Notes: generated by a model not told the origin, from the sequence alone. Numbered from the stretch's first letter, positions 53,085 through 61,287 are shown. The stretch: DNA of 64,000 nucleotides from UBA5072 sp963822145 (GCA_963822145.1 CAWGGG010000004.1:1674001-1738000), one strand, 5' to 3'. Program-made: numbers and translations.

Positions 53085-53540
53085 CAGGTTTACCTGCACA
53101 TCGCAAGAGCCGAAGTCCTGACCAGAAGATAACCTCTTCGCTGTCAGACTAACCATCAGAGGCGCTCGTCGTTCTTTAATCGGTTGGGTCACAGGACGGT
53201 TACAAAAGCATGAACCTCGGTTCATGTTCTTGAAACTGAAAACAAACGCGGTTAATCGCCGGCAGTGTTTTACCCCAGGATGAACCTGTTTTCGGACAGG
53301 CGGATCAGGGGGGTCCGAAGGACGCTTCGTCATGGAAAGTTACCCTTCGGGATGACTGAAATGACAGCTGTAGGTTAAAGCCTTAAAAAGCTTTATCCGA
53401 AAGCCACGGGTTGACACCGGATGGTCTTTGGCCACCCGGATTCAGCCGGCAGTAATAACAGTAGCCTGGCAGGAAGGAATACTCCGGTATTCCGGAATGG
53501 AATGGGAACCGTTTTAACTAATGGTTCCCATTTTTGTTTT
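53085..53540 (+). ncRNA. Candidate structured non-coding RNA of unknown family
   Basis: This 0.45 kb stretch has no credible coding frame and is dense in hairpins. CTGAC/GTCAG arms at 53118 and 53143 enclose GAAG/CTTC. A 7-base stem with a CTCG loop lies at 53209-53226, CCTGT/ACAGG at 53285-53300, and a 7-base stem with a TCCG loop at 53476-53493. It ends in a strong intrinsic terminator on the plus strand, although no plus-strand gene lies within 2 kb upstream. I looked for RNase P, tmRNA, SRP RNA and common riboswitch signatures and did not recognise any. Confidence 0.5.
53502..53540 (+). terminator. Intrinsic terminator closing the structured region
   Basis: A 9-base stem, ATGGGAACC (53502-53510) with GGTTCCCAT (53523-53531), is followed by TTTTTGTTTT on the plus strand. 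The T-run overlaps the stop codon of the convergent PHP gene. On the minus strand the hairpin is preceded by the A-run and not followed by T's, so the plus direction is the functional one. Confidence 0.75.
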
Positions 53541-54432
53541 AATCCTTTAGCCGAAGGGTGTTCACACTCTCCTCCACATACCCCTCAAACTTTCTGACCC
53601 TTCTGAAGGCTCCCGGCCTGATCAATGGCTTTGTCTTTCCATGATAATCACTGCCGCAGGTCATCAGTGCCTTCCTTGTCACGGCAACACCTGCAAAATA
53701 GGCGATCTGTTCAACCGTGTGGTAATTGTTGAATACTTCCATTCCCGCCGCCCCCTGGTCTAATAGCTCCTCCACTGCGGTTTCCCTTCCTTTCAGGTTA
53801 AGACCCGGATGGGCCACCACCGGCACGCCCATGTTACTACGAATTAAGTCGATGGCCTCGCCGTACTCCATATAATCAATTTTCACATAAGCCGGTTTGC
53901 CCTGGGCAAAGTAATCGAGGTAGAAATTGATATAGGGCATATCGCTCCTGGATCCGCCTGTCCTGTATGGATCAAGTTGCTTAATCCTGTTGTATCTCGG
54001 GTTGCCCAGCAGTACTTCAGCAATCATTTCGCCACTGGGCAGATTACCACCGGCTTTCTGCAGCACCTCATCCAAACTGACCTCAATACCTGCACCCGAA
54101 AGTTTTTCGATCATGACGGGGAAACACTCCATTACCTTGTCACGGATGGATTCCTCCAGGATGCTGAAATCATCGTCAGTCCAATTGATTTGATATCCCA
54201 GTACGTGCAGATCAATTCCCCTGAACTGACAATCAATTTCAATACCGGGTATCACCCGGATACCCGCCAGCGCACCAAATTTCAAGGCCTCAGGTATCCC
54301 GGTAACCAGGTTATGGTCGGTTATGGAAATGGTGGTGAGACCTGCCTTTTTGCAGGTGCCAACAAGGGTTTCAATATCAGATTCGCCATCAAGGCTGTAA
54401 ACGGAATGCATATGAAGATCAGCGCTGAGCAT
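53539..54432 (-). CDS. PHP-domain phosphoesterase
   Basis: A 297-residue PHP-fold metallo-phosphoesterase. It shows DLHMHSVYSLDGESD (H7, H9), ISITDHN, PGIEIDC, and a later VVAHPGLN and GSDYHGKT that supply the remaining metal ligands. Relatives hydrolyse nucleoside or sugar phosphates (RNase AM/AMP phosphatase type). It is last in the minus-strand operon UroD - MetH activation - HAD - PHP, 9 bases after the HAD gene, so it may clear a phosphorylated intermediate. Confidence 0.92.
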   Translation of the reverse strand: MLSADLHMHSVYSLDGESDIETLVGTCKKAGLTTISITDHNLVTGIPEALKFGALAGIRVIPGIEIDCQFRGIDLHVLGYQINWTDDDFSILEESIRDKVMECFPVMIEKLSGAGIEVSLDEVLQKAGGNLPSGEMIAEVLLGNPRYNRIKQLDPYRTGGSRSDMPYINFYLDYFAQGKPAYVKIDYMEYGEAIDLIRSNMGVPVVAHPGLNLKGRETAVEELLDQGAAGMEVFNNYHTVEQIAYFAGVAVTRKALMTCGSDYHGKTKPLIRPGAFRRVRKFEGYVEESVNTLRLKD

Positions 54433-54441
54433 AGGATTGAA

Positions 54442-55101
54442 TTATAAAGAAAATATACTCCTGTCTACTTCATCAAAACTGGTGATGACCTGGTGTTTGA
54501 AATCACTGTAATCAGCCTGTGTGGAATTTACTATGATGATTTTTCCTGGTTTTGCATGCTGGGACGCAAGAATTCCGGCATAGGAATCCTCAAAAATAAC
54601 CACATCATCGTTCTCTAGGCCTAATTTATTGATCGCGATCTGAAAGATCTCCGGGTCAGGCTTGCTTTTGATCCGGTTGTTGTCGTAAATGACATATTCC
54701 CGGTCGATAAGGGAACCCAGACCAAGTCTTTCAAAATAGAAGTCGACATTTTCCCTGCCCGAGGCAGTGGCAATGGAATAGCGTATTTTCCCTGATTTCA
54801 GATAGCAGATGAAATCCCGTGCTCCGGGTGCGTAATCAATCCCCTTTTTAAAACAAAGCTCCTGGTAAATGGACTCCTTTTGATAAATGAACCGCCGGAT
54901 CTCCTCGCCGGTCAATCCCGGCCCGAAAAGCCCAGGAATAATCAGGCTGTTGTTCCTGCCATGGATGACTTCATTCTTCTGCTGGTCGGAAAGGGAAATG
55001 CGATGTCTCGAAAGGAAGATATCCCAGGCTTCATTATGCAAACGGGTATCCCAAAGCAGGGTGCCATTAAAATCAAACACGACGCCTTTGAACTTTTCCA
55101 T
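54442..55101 (-). CDS. HAD-superfamily hydrolase (beta-phosphoglucomutase-like)
   Basis: A 219-residue HAD enzyme with a helical cap. The nucleophile motif reads FDFNGTLLWD, so the usual second Asp of DxDGT is Asn, which may shift it from phosphatase to another activity. ATASGR serves as motif II, KSKPDPEIF as motif III and FEDSYAGILA as motif IV. Sugar-phosphate or phosphonate-like substrates are possible. It is third in the corrinoid-linked operon, 53 bases after the MetH-activation gene. Confidence 0.9.
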   Translation of the reverse strand: MEKFKGVVFDFNGTLLWDTRLHNEAWDIFLSRHRISLSDQQKNEVIHGRNNSLIIPGLFGPGLTGEEIRRFIYQKESIYQELCFKKGIDYAPGARDFICYLKSGKIRYSIATASGRENVDFYFERLGLGSLIDREYVIYDNNRIKSKPDPEIFQIAINKLGLENDDVVIFEDSYAGILASQHAKPGKIIIVNSTQADYSDFKHQVITSFDEVDRSIFSL

Positions 55102-55154
55102 ATCAGATCAACGCTTCGGGTAAATCAAAACGATCGGCAGGGCATGACGACGGG

Positions 55155-55877
55155 TTATCGCTTATTCCGGTACAGGCAATGCTTATCTTTGCAGTAATTG
55201 CAGGTATATTTACGGTAGGTAACATCCTTTCCGATGCCAATGATACCGCTGATCGACTTGATCGGCTTCATCAGCAATGAATCAGTAAGGGTTATGCCGC
55301 AAAATCCGGCTGGCAAAAGGCTAAAAAGTTTTTTCTGCTCTGCGGTATCCCAGTTGCAATAGCCCGGACTATAACGGTTGGTAATGCCCAATCCGGACAG
55401 TCTCAATTCGGATTTAAGCCGGGCTTGAACAACATCCATTGCCTTTTCCACGACAATGGATCCGATGGAATCAACAATGTAGGCGTGAATCGACTGTCCC
55501 ATATCATTGAAGGTGGCTGCCCACCGACTGATCTCGCTTCCTGCTGTACATGCGAATAAAACCACTGCAGTAGATTTTTCCAGATGTTTGGTAACAATGG
55601 TATTGGTGAAAAACTCTACCCCTTGCACCGTTATGCTTTTACGGGCCGGATTGGTCTGAAAGGCATCAAATACAACATATCCTCCGGCAGGTTTGATCTT
55701 ATCCCTTGCCTGTGTCAGCAAATCCCCGATGATGCCAGGAAAGGGCTCGGGTGACATGCCGGGCGGGAATCCGACGAAGTCTTCTATTACGGCCGGTTCA
55801 ATGGTCAGTTCCTCGAAATCCAGCCTGATTATGCTGGAGATATCGGTTTTCTCATGCAATTCACTGATCATGATCAT
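55155..55877 (-). CDS. Stand-alone MetH reactivation-type (vitamin B12-dependent methionine synthase activation) protein
   Basis: This is a 240-residue protein equivalent to the C-terminal activation domain of methionine synthase. It has the SAM-binding signature RYSPGYCNWDTAEQKKLF, LTDSLLMKPIKSISGIIGIG and the earlier FACTAGSEISRW. A cysteine-rich tail (CNYCKDKHC) is added and might bind a metal cluster for electron input. Such proteins likely re-reduce and methylate inactive cob(II)alamin on separate corrinoid carriers. The gene overlaps the UroD-type gene by ATGA. Its expected client is the corrinoid protein encoded at 38695-39372. Confidence 0.92.
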   Translation of the reverse strand: MIMISELHEKTDISSIIRLDFEELTIEPAVIEDFVGFPPGMSPEPFPGIIGDLLTQARDKIKPAGGYVVFDAFQTNPARKSITVQGVEFFTNTIVTKHLEKSTAVVLFACTAGSEISRWAATFNDMGQSIHAYIVDSIGSIVVEKAMDVVQARLKSELRLSGLGITNRYSPGYCNWDTAEQKKLFSLLPAGFCGITLTDSLLMKPIKSISGIIGIGKDVTYRKYTCNYCKDKHCLYRNKR

Positions 55878-57133
55878 CGTATTTTTGTAAGGGTTTCAAA
55901 CATGGCCGCCAGGTTCTCTATAGGAACATTGGCCTGTATATTGTGCACTGTGTTGAAAACGAACCCGCCGTTCACCGAGAAGGTTTCACAGAGCCGTGTG
56001 ACCTGCTCTCTTACTTCCCCGGGTGTGCCAAAGGAAAGCACTTTTTGGGTATCAACGCCTCCGCCCCAGAATACAATCCTGTCACCATACTTTCCCTTGA
56101 GCAGTTCAGGATCCATACCGGTTGCATTCACCTGCACCGGATTCAGAATATCAAATCCGGCTTCGATAAAACCTTCGATCAATGGTTCCACCGCTCCGCA
56201 GGAGTGCTTAAATGTCTTCCAGCCGGTATGACGGTGAATCCAATCGTTCATTTTCCGGTAATATGGCAAATACAGATCTCTGAATGTACCGAGATCGCAA
56301 AAGGTAGATTGTTGTGTTCCGAAATCATTTCCACATAGGTAAACCACGTCAATAGCCTCACCCACCACCTGGTAAAACCTTTTCAGGTTCTCAACGGCAA
56401 TATCGGTTTGCCTTTCAAAGATTTCCTTCATGTAATCCGGCCGTATCAGTGAGCTCATGTACCATTCCTGAATATCACGGATTCCCCTGGGATGCTTAAG
56501 GAAAGGTGCCGGTACCAGGGCAATGTCCCCCAGGGCAGTGCCGCCAAAGTTTGCCACAATACCTTTTTGACTCCCCTTTACCTTTGTTACCTGATCTGCC
56601 CACCAGGCCAGATCTTCTTCGGTAACAGGCTTAAACTCTTCCAGGTTGTCTTCTACATTCAGGGTTTCTTCCTGAAAGGGTTCCTGCCGGATGATGGAAT
56701 CAAAAAAATACCCGGACGAAGGCATTCTGGCCGAGGCTGCCACGCGGGTATCCCCTTCCGGATAGATCAGCAGGTCGCCCTTTTCATCTGATGATGTATT
56801 GAAATTTTCAGGAACCAGCACCTCCTGACCCCACCACGTTCTGAATTCCTTCCAGTTCCTGTTCTCAAAACCGAAAATATTATTTCTGGCACCAATACCG
56901 ATTACATCCACCCCCAGAACCTCCATCAGCTCGGCATCCACCTCTCCCAGCATCTGATAGGGCTCGGTGACCTTCACCGGTATACTTTTCAGACCGAAAT
57001 ATTCCCTGATCTTTTGTATGGCCAGAACATGAATACCAGAGACCGGGGTAGAACCGAAATCAACCGCAATCTTATCCGGGGCTGCATGTATCAGTGTGGT
57101 AGTGAATCTTTCCTTCGAATTCATGTCAGACAA
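55874..57133 (-). CDS. UroD-fold corrinoid methyltransferase (MtaA/MtbA/MtgB-like group)
   Basis: A 419-residue barrel protein of the uroporphyrinogen-decarboxylase superfamily. It has VYLCGNDFGTQQ, the zinc-type motif HSCGAVEPLIEGFIEAGFDILNPVQ, and FWGGGVDTQ. Length and motifs fit cobamide-dependent methyltransferases rather than haem-pathway HemE. These enzymes either take methyl from a specific substrate to the corrinoid or pass it on. Co-translation with a MetH-reactivation protein supports a corrinoid role. The methyl donor is unknown; a methylated sugar or plant methoxy compound is inferred from the glycan genes nearby. Confidence 0.9.
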   Translation of the reverse strand: MSDMNSKERFTTTLIHAAPDKIAVDFGSTPVSGIHVLAIQKIREYFGLKSIPVKVTEPYQMLGEVDAELMEVLGVDVIGIGARNNIFGFENRNWKEFRTWWGQEVLVPENFNTSSDEKGDLLIYPEGDTRVAASARMPSSGYFFDSIIRQEPFQEETLNVEDNLEEFKPVTEEDLAWWADQVTKVKGSQKGIVANFGGTALGDIALVPAPFLKHPRGIRDIQEWYMSSLIRPDYMKEIFERQTDIAVENLKRFYQVVGEAIDVVYLCGNDFGTQQSTFCDLGTFRDLYLPYYRKMNDWIHRHTGWKTFKHSCGAVEPLIEGFIEAGFDILNPVQVNATGMDPELLKGKYGDRIVFWGGGVDTQKVLSFGTPGEVREQVTRLCETFSVNGGFVFNTVHNIQANVPIENLAAMFETLTKIR

Positions 57134-57232
57134 AATTCGCTTGAGCAGTTTATGGCTTTTAACCTTCCAATATAAGCATTATTTGGCTTTTTTCATGACA
57201 AGACGATAGGAATTATTTGACCCGATAAACAA

Positions 57233-57270
57233 TCTGCCGGCAGACTTTTATAATGCTTCTGCCGGCAGAC
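57233..57270. promoter_or_regulatory. Pair of identical 12-base palindromes (TCTGCCGGCAGA)
   Basis: Two perfect copies of TCTGCCGGCAGA lie at 57233-57244 and 57259-57270, 26 bases apart start to start. They are 100-137 bases upstream of the UroD-type gene. The spacing of about two and a half DNA turns suggests tandem operators for a dimeric regulator, but a repeat without function is also possible. Confidence 0.45.
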
Positions 57271-57280
57271 AAATGTTATC

Positions 57281-57356
57281 AACCATCACAACAATCACAA
57301 CAATCACAACCATCACAACCATCACAACAATCACAACCATCACAACCATCACAACC
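57281..57356. repeat. 9-base tandem repeat array (AACMATCAC)n
   Basis: Eight full units plus part of a ninth, each either AACCATCAC or AACAATCAC, end 14 bases before the stop of the VWA gene. It is more regular than the related array at 46123-46221. The plus strand carries no G. Confidence 0.88.
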
Positions 57357-57369
57357 TTCCAATAACTTT

Positions 57370-59226
57370 TTACTCTTCATTGGTCATACTCGTCAGTCCA
57401 CTGCTGCTCAGTTCCACAAGCCTGATGAATTCCGCCCGATACCCGTCTGTGTCCTTACCTTTGGCGCCGCGGGCCAGACTTAATACCGCATTATAACCCA
57501 GGTTCCCTTTATAGTCCGAATTGCGTAGCAGCATGCCAAAACCCGCCACTGCGGCAGAGAACCTGAAATTATCCGAGGTCTCGTCGAGCGTCAAAGCATT
57601 TTGTGGAATGGTCTCGGTCATCAGGATACTCTTAGTCCCTTCAGGTTTTTTATACCGGAATTTGATGGTGGCCAGCTCACCGCTTTCAGCAATACCAGGC
57701 AATGCAGTTGACTGCTGGTACTTTAGCTGCCGAACACAATCGTCCTGCCGGTTTGCCGGAACGATCTCATATAAGGCTGTAACGCTATGTCCTGCACCCA
57801 TTTCCCCGGCATCTTTTTTGTCATTGTCAAAGTCTTCCTCGTTCAGCAGCCGGTTTTCATAGCCCACCAACCGATACTCCTTTACATAAGCAGGATTGAA
57901 CTCAATCTGGATCTTTACATCCTTGGCGATCGTATATAACGTACTGCTGAATTCGTTGATAAAGACCTTTTTGGCTTCCATCAGGTTATCAATATAGGAA
58001 TAATTGCCATTACCCTTATCGGCGATGATCTCCATCTTATCATCTTTATAATTGCCCATGCCAAAACCGGTAACAGAAATGTAGATGCCTTTATCACGAT
58101 AACTTTCTATCATCCGCTCCATTTCCGCATTGCTTGATGGACCAACATTGAAATCCCCGTCTGTGGCCAGGATAATACGGTTATTGCCATCGCTAAGGAA
58201 ATGCTCTTCGGCAACCTCATAGGCCAGCTTAAGTCCGGCTGATCCTGCCGTTGATCCCCCGGCCTGTAAACGGTCAAGGGCAGCCAGGATCAGTTCTTTC
58301 TGGTTCCCGGGGGTGGAGGGCAGTACAAGTCCTGAACTGCCTGCATACACTACAATGGCAACACGGTCCTGCGCACGCAGCTGACTTACCAGCAGTTTCA
58401 TGGCATTTTTAAGCAAGGGCAGTTTATTGGGCACATCCATGGAACCCGATACATCCAGTAAAAATACCAGGTTTGAGGGAGGGATTTCCTGGTTTGACAG
58501 CTTCTCACCCTGCAGCCCAATGTGAAGCAATTTATTGCCAATGCTCCAGGGACAGGCTCCCAACTCATAAACAATTGAAAAAGGATGCCCGTTCTTCGGC
58601 TGGGGATAGTCATAATCGAAGTAATTGATCATTTCTTCCACCCTTACTGCGTCTGGCACCGGTTTTTGTCCCTCCAGGATAAACCTCCTGATATTGCTGT
58701 AGGAGGCAGCATCCACGTCAATGGAGAAAGTGGACAACGGTTCCCTCATGGGACTTTTAAAGCCATTCTCATGTATGGCTGAATAACCTTCGGTATTGAA
58801 ATCCTGCGGCGGGGGACAGTAGGATTTTAAACGGGCATCGTATGCATGGGAAGGAGAAGCAACACCTGCCACAGTTCCGCTGATGTCACGTTTGCGTTGG
58901 GTGGCGTAACCGCTGACTACAACTTCTTCCATTTTGGTAAGGTCTTCCGCCATTACCACGGTCAGTGGTTCTGGTCCGGTGACCTTGACCTCCTGTGAGG
59001 AATAACCGATGTAACTGAAAATAAGGATAACATTTGACTCAGGTGTCGCAATCGAAAAAGTGCCATTGATGTCCGTCAGGGTCCCGGACTTCGTGCCTTT
59101 AATCAGAACATTAACTCCCGGCAGCGGGTTGTTGTATGCATCCAGGACAGTCCCGGTAATAACACGCGCCCACGAACCAGATACCATAATAAGTATCAGA
59201 CTGATTGTTATTAAAATTTTTTTCAT
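57370..59226 (-). CDS. Exported VWA-domain protein with carboxypeptidase-regulatory-like N-domain (YfbK-like)
   Basis: A 618-residue exported protein. After a signal peptide come a carboxypeptidase-regulatory-like domain (21-95, TGTVLDAYNNPLPGVNVLIKG) and a SusC-like motif, EEVVVSGYATQRKRDISG. Then follow the YfbK-type N-domain and a VWA domain with MIDAS residues in LLDVSGSM and ATDGDFNVG, and a C-terminal DUF3520-type region. It binds proteins or metal at the cell envelope. The gene is divergent from a sigma factor operon whose second gene carries the same two N-terminal motifs, so the three genes probably form one envelope-response unit. Confidence 0.92.
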   Translation of the reverse strand: MKKILITISLILIMVSGSWARVITGTVLDAYNNPLPGVNVLIKGTKSGTLTDINGTFSIATPESNVILIFSYIGYSSQEVKVTGPEPLTVVMAEDLTKMEEVVVSGYATQRKRDISGTVAGVASPSHAYDARLKSYCPPPQDFNTEGYSAIHENGFKSPMREPLSTFSIDVDAASYSNIRRFILEGQKPVPDAVRVEEMINYFDYDYPQPKNGHPFSIVYELGACPWSIGNKLLHIGLQGEKLSNQEIPPSNLVFLLDVSGSMDVPNKLPLLKNAMKLLVSQLRAQDRVAIVVYAGSSGLVLPSTPGNQKELILAALDRLQAGGSTAGSAGLKLAYEVAEEHFLSDGNNRIILATDGDFNVGPSSNAEMERMIESYRDKGIYISVTGFGMGNYKDDKMEIIADKGNGNYSYIDNLMEAKKVFINEFSSTLYTIAKDVKIQIEFNPAYVKEYRLVGYENRLLNEEDFDNDKKDAGEMGAGHSVTALYEIVPANRQDDCVRQLKYQQSTALPGIAESGELATIKFRYKKPEGTKSILMTETIPQNALTLDETSDNFRFSAAVAGFGMLLRNSDYKGNLGYNAVLSLARGAKGKDTDGYRAEFIRLVELSSSGLTSMTNEE

Positions 59227-59324
59227 GACTTTGGGTTTTAAATGAGATTCTTTTGCGATTAAGGTGACGGGGTCGTGAAGATTCCATAAATCTTTTTGAT
59301 ATTTTTACATTTTATTCAATCACC

Positions 59325-59374
59325 CTTCGACTCCGCTCAGGGTGACTGGCCTGTCAGGCTGGGCGGAGTCGAAG
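59325..59374. repeat. Dispersed inverted-repeat element, best copy
   Basis: Perfect 12-base arms CTTCGACTCCGC (59325-59336) and GCGGAGTCGAAG (59363-59374) enclose TCAGGGTGACTGGCCTGTCAGGCTGG, cut here for clarity to TCAGGGTGAC...GGCTGG. It lies in the 191-base divergent region between the VWA and sigma genes and is the most complete of four copies in the window. Confidence 0.75.
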
Positions 59375-59417
59375 CCTTTATGGATCGTATAAGCTGTATT
59401 CTTTTATCATAATTCCC

Positions 59418-60020
59418 TTGTCACCATCCGGACATCAAAATCATTTGGACGGTTTTTCTGACAGCGAACTGGTGAGCCGGTACCGCGAAAAACACGACCT
59501 GGATATACTGGGAGCCCTGTATAAGCGTTATATGCTGCTGGTTTATGGTGTCTGCCTGAAGTACCTGAAAAACCGTGACGACAGCCAGGACGCTGTGATG
59601 CAGATCTTTGAAACACTTATCCGCGATGTTCCCAGGTTCGAGATCCGCAATTTCAAGAGCTGGCTTTACGGGGTGGCCCGCAACCACTGCCTGATGAAAC
59701 TGAGAAAGGACATCCGGGAAAGGGACAAACAACATGAAATTGCCGGGGAGCTTTTTATGGAATCCACGGCGTTTTTGCACCCTTTGGAAGAAGATGATGA
59801 TGAAGAGATCCGGGAACGGTTGAAGACCTGTCTGGAACAACTGAAGGAAGAACAGCGCCGTTGTATCGAGCTGTTCTATTATCAGCAGCATTGTTACAGG
59901 GAAATTGCCGCAGAACTGATGTACGATGAGCTCAAAGTGAAGAGTTTTATTCAGAATGGAAAGCGAAATCTGAAGATCTGTCTGGAATCAAATAAAGTAT
60001 TGAAAGATGTCGGCAACTGA
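59418..60020 (+). CDS. ECF-type RNA polymerase sigma factor
   Basis: A 200-residue extracytoplasmic-function sigma-70 factor. Region 2 (LGALYKRYMLLVYGVCLKYLKNRDDSQDAVMQIFE) contacts the -10 element. Region 4 (LKEEQRRCIELFYYQQHCYREIAAEL) contacts the -35, and a charged linker with EEDDDEE lies between them. No ATG occurs before region 2, so translation must begin at a TTG, either 59418 or 59445. It overlaps the anti-sigma-like gene by 14 bases. It is likely held inactive by that partner. Confidence 0.93.
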   Translation: MSPSGHQNHLDGFSDSELVSRYREKHDLDILGALYKRYMLLVYGVCLKYLKNRDDSQDAVMQIFETLIRDVPRFEIRNFKSWLYGVARNHCLMKLRKDIRERDKQHEIAGELFMESTAFLHPLEEDDDEEIRERLKTCLEQLKEEQRRCIELFYYQQHCYREIAAELMYDELKVKSFIQNGKRNLKICLESNKVLKDVGN

Positions 60021-61287
60021 TCATACCTATGAACGCATCCTGGCCTATCTGAAAGGGTTACTGTCGAACCGGCAGCGGCATGACCTTGAGCGGGAGATGA
60101 TGCATAATGCTTTTGATGAGGAGGCCTTTGAGGGTCTGAACCATTTGACTGCTGATGAACTGGAGCATGACAGCAGTGTTCTCCTGAACCGGCTTGACAA
60201 AAGAATGCAACCTGGCAGAAGACGCAACATGCCGCTCCTTTTGCGCATTGCAGCCACTGTTGTGCTGCTTGCCGGTATTGGTACCGTCCTTTATTTTATT
60301 TTCCGGACACCTTCAGAAAGCCTGATCACCCAGGAGATTACCCGGGAAAAACCGCTAAAACCTCCAGAAACAGCCGCGTCTTCACCGACAGATCAACAGA
60401 CCGGTACCCATGAAACGGAGGCAGGCGTGGATTCCCGGACCATAAGCGGGGTAAAAAAGGAAATCTCTGAAGTTGACAAAATTCCTGAACAACGTTCCGA
60501 AGAGGCTTCCCCCATGGTGGAGAAGGTAAAATCAGCAACAGCCAAAGAATTCGCATCAGAATCAGCAGTAATGAATACAGCACCGGAAAGACAGAAATCA
60601 GCAGCACCCCGTTCTTCAACAGACGGAATTTCAACTACCGGCCTGCTAACCGGAAGGATCGTGGGTAGCGACGGAGAAGCCCTGCCAGGCGTTGCCGTGC
60701 TTGAAGAAGGCACCGACCGGGGTACCGTCACCGACATCAATGGGAGGTTCTCCATTAAAACAACCGATTCGAATTCCATGCTTGTTATTAATTATATAGG
60801 TTATAAATCCCTGGAAATGAATGCCCGGGAAATAACGGGTAAGGATATCATCATGCAGGAAGATCTTATGGCATTGGAAGAGGTGGTGGTGGTAGGTTAC
60901 GGCACGCAGAAGAAAAAAGATGAGACCGGTGCTGTTTCAGTGCTGGAGGCTGATGAGATTTCTCCGGGACGGGAAGGAATGCCTTATGATTTCATAAAGC
61001 CAGTTCCACCCGGCGGATCTTTAAAGGCTTTCAAGAACTGGGTCGTAGAGAAGCTCGACTATTCAAAATACGGTGAATTCTCCGGTAAATACAGGATACA
61101 GGTTACCCTAACCGTAAAGGCTGATGGGTCGCTGACAGATATCGAAACAACAGCGAATGACCCGGCCCTCATCACTGAAGATATAAAAGGGATCATTGCC
61201 CAAAGTTCCCGGTGGCAACCGGCATTAAAGAACAAAATACCCATTGAAGCACAGATCGTTATCCGGTTTGTTATTGAGGTTGAATAA
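60007..61287 (+). CDS. Anti-sigma-like membrane protein fused to carboxypeptidase-regulatory, SusC-motif and TonB-C domains
   Basis: A 426-residue protein. A cytoplasmic N-domain (1-70) is presumed to bind the sigma factor. One membrane helix (about 75-99) leads to a periplasmic, Glu/Ser-rich linker (105-205). Then come a carboxypeptidase-regulatory-like domain (210-285) and a SusC-type motif EEVVVVGYGTQKKK (about 287-302), and last a TonB-C-like domain (340-426, YRIQVTLTVKADGSL). The SusC-like segment without a beta barrel suggests it mimics or senses a transporter N-domain. The fusion of anti-sigma and energy-transducer parts is found in Bacteroidota, but its mechanism is not known to me. 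Confidence 0.88.
   Translation: MSATDHTYERILAYLKGLLSNRQRHDLEREMMHNAFDEEAFEGLNHLTADELEHDSSVLLNRLDKRMQPGRRRNMPLLLRIAATVVLLAGIGTVLYFIFRTPSESLITQEITREKPLKPPETAASSPTDQQTGTHETEAGVDSRTISGVKKEISEVDKIPEQRSEEASPMVEKVKSATAKEFASESAVMNTAPERQKSAAPRSSTDGISTTGLLTGRIVGSDGEALPGVAVLEEGTDRGTVTDINGRFSIKTTDSNSMLVINYIGYKSLEMNAREITGKDIIMQEDLMALEEVVVVGYGTQKKKDETGAVSVLEADEISPGREGMPYDFIKPVPPGGSLKAFKNWVVEKLDYSKYGEFSGKYRIQVTLTVKADGSLTDIETTANDPALITEDIKGIIAQSSRWQPALKNKIPIEAQIVIRFVIEVE

Noticed and set aside
53082..53333. 83-residue minus-strand open frame in the 0.7 kb gene-free stretch
   Set aside because: It has no recognisable pattern and lies across the hairpins of the candidate RNA; the RNA reading explains the region better.
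53085..53540. RNase P RNA or tmRNA as identity of the structured region
   Set aside because: I did not find the GAAAGTCC-type core or the ACAGAA segment of RNase P, nor a tRNA-like CCA end or T-loop of tmRNA.
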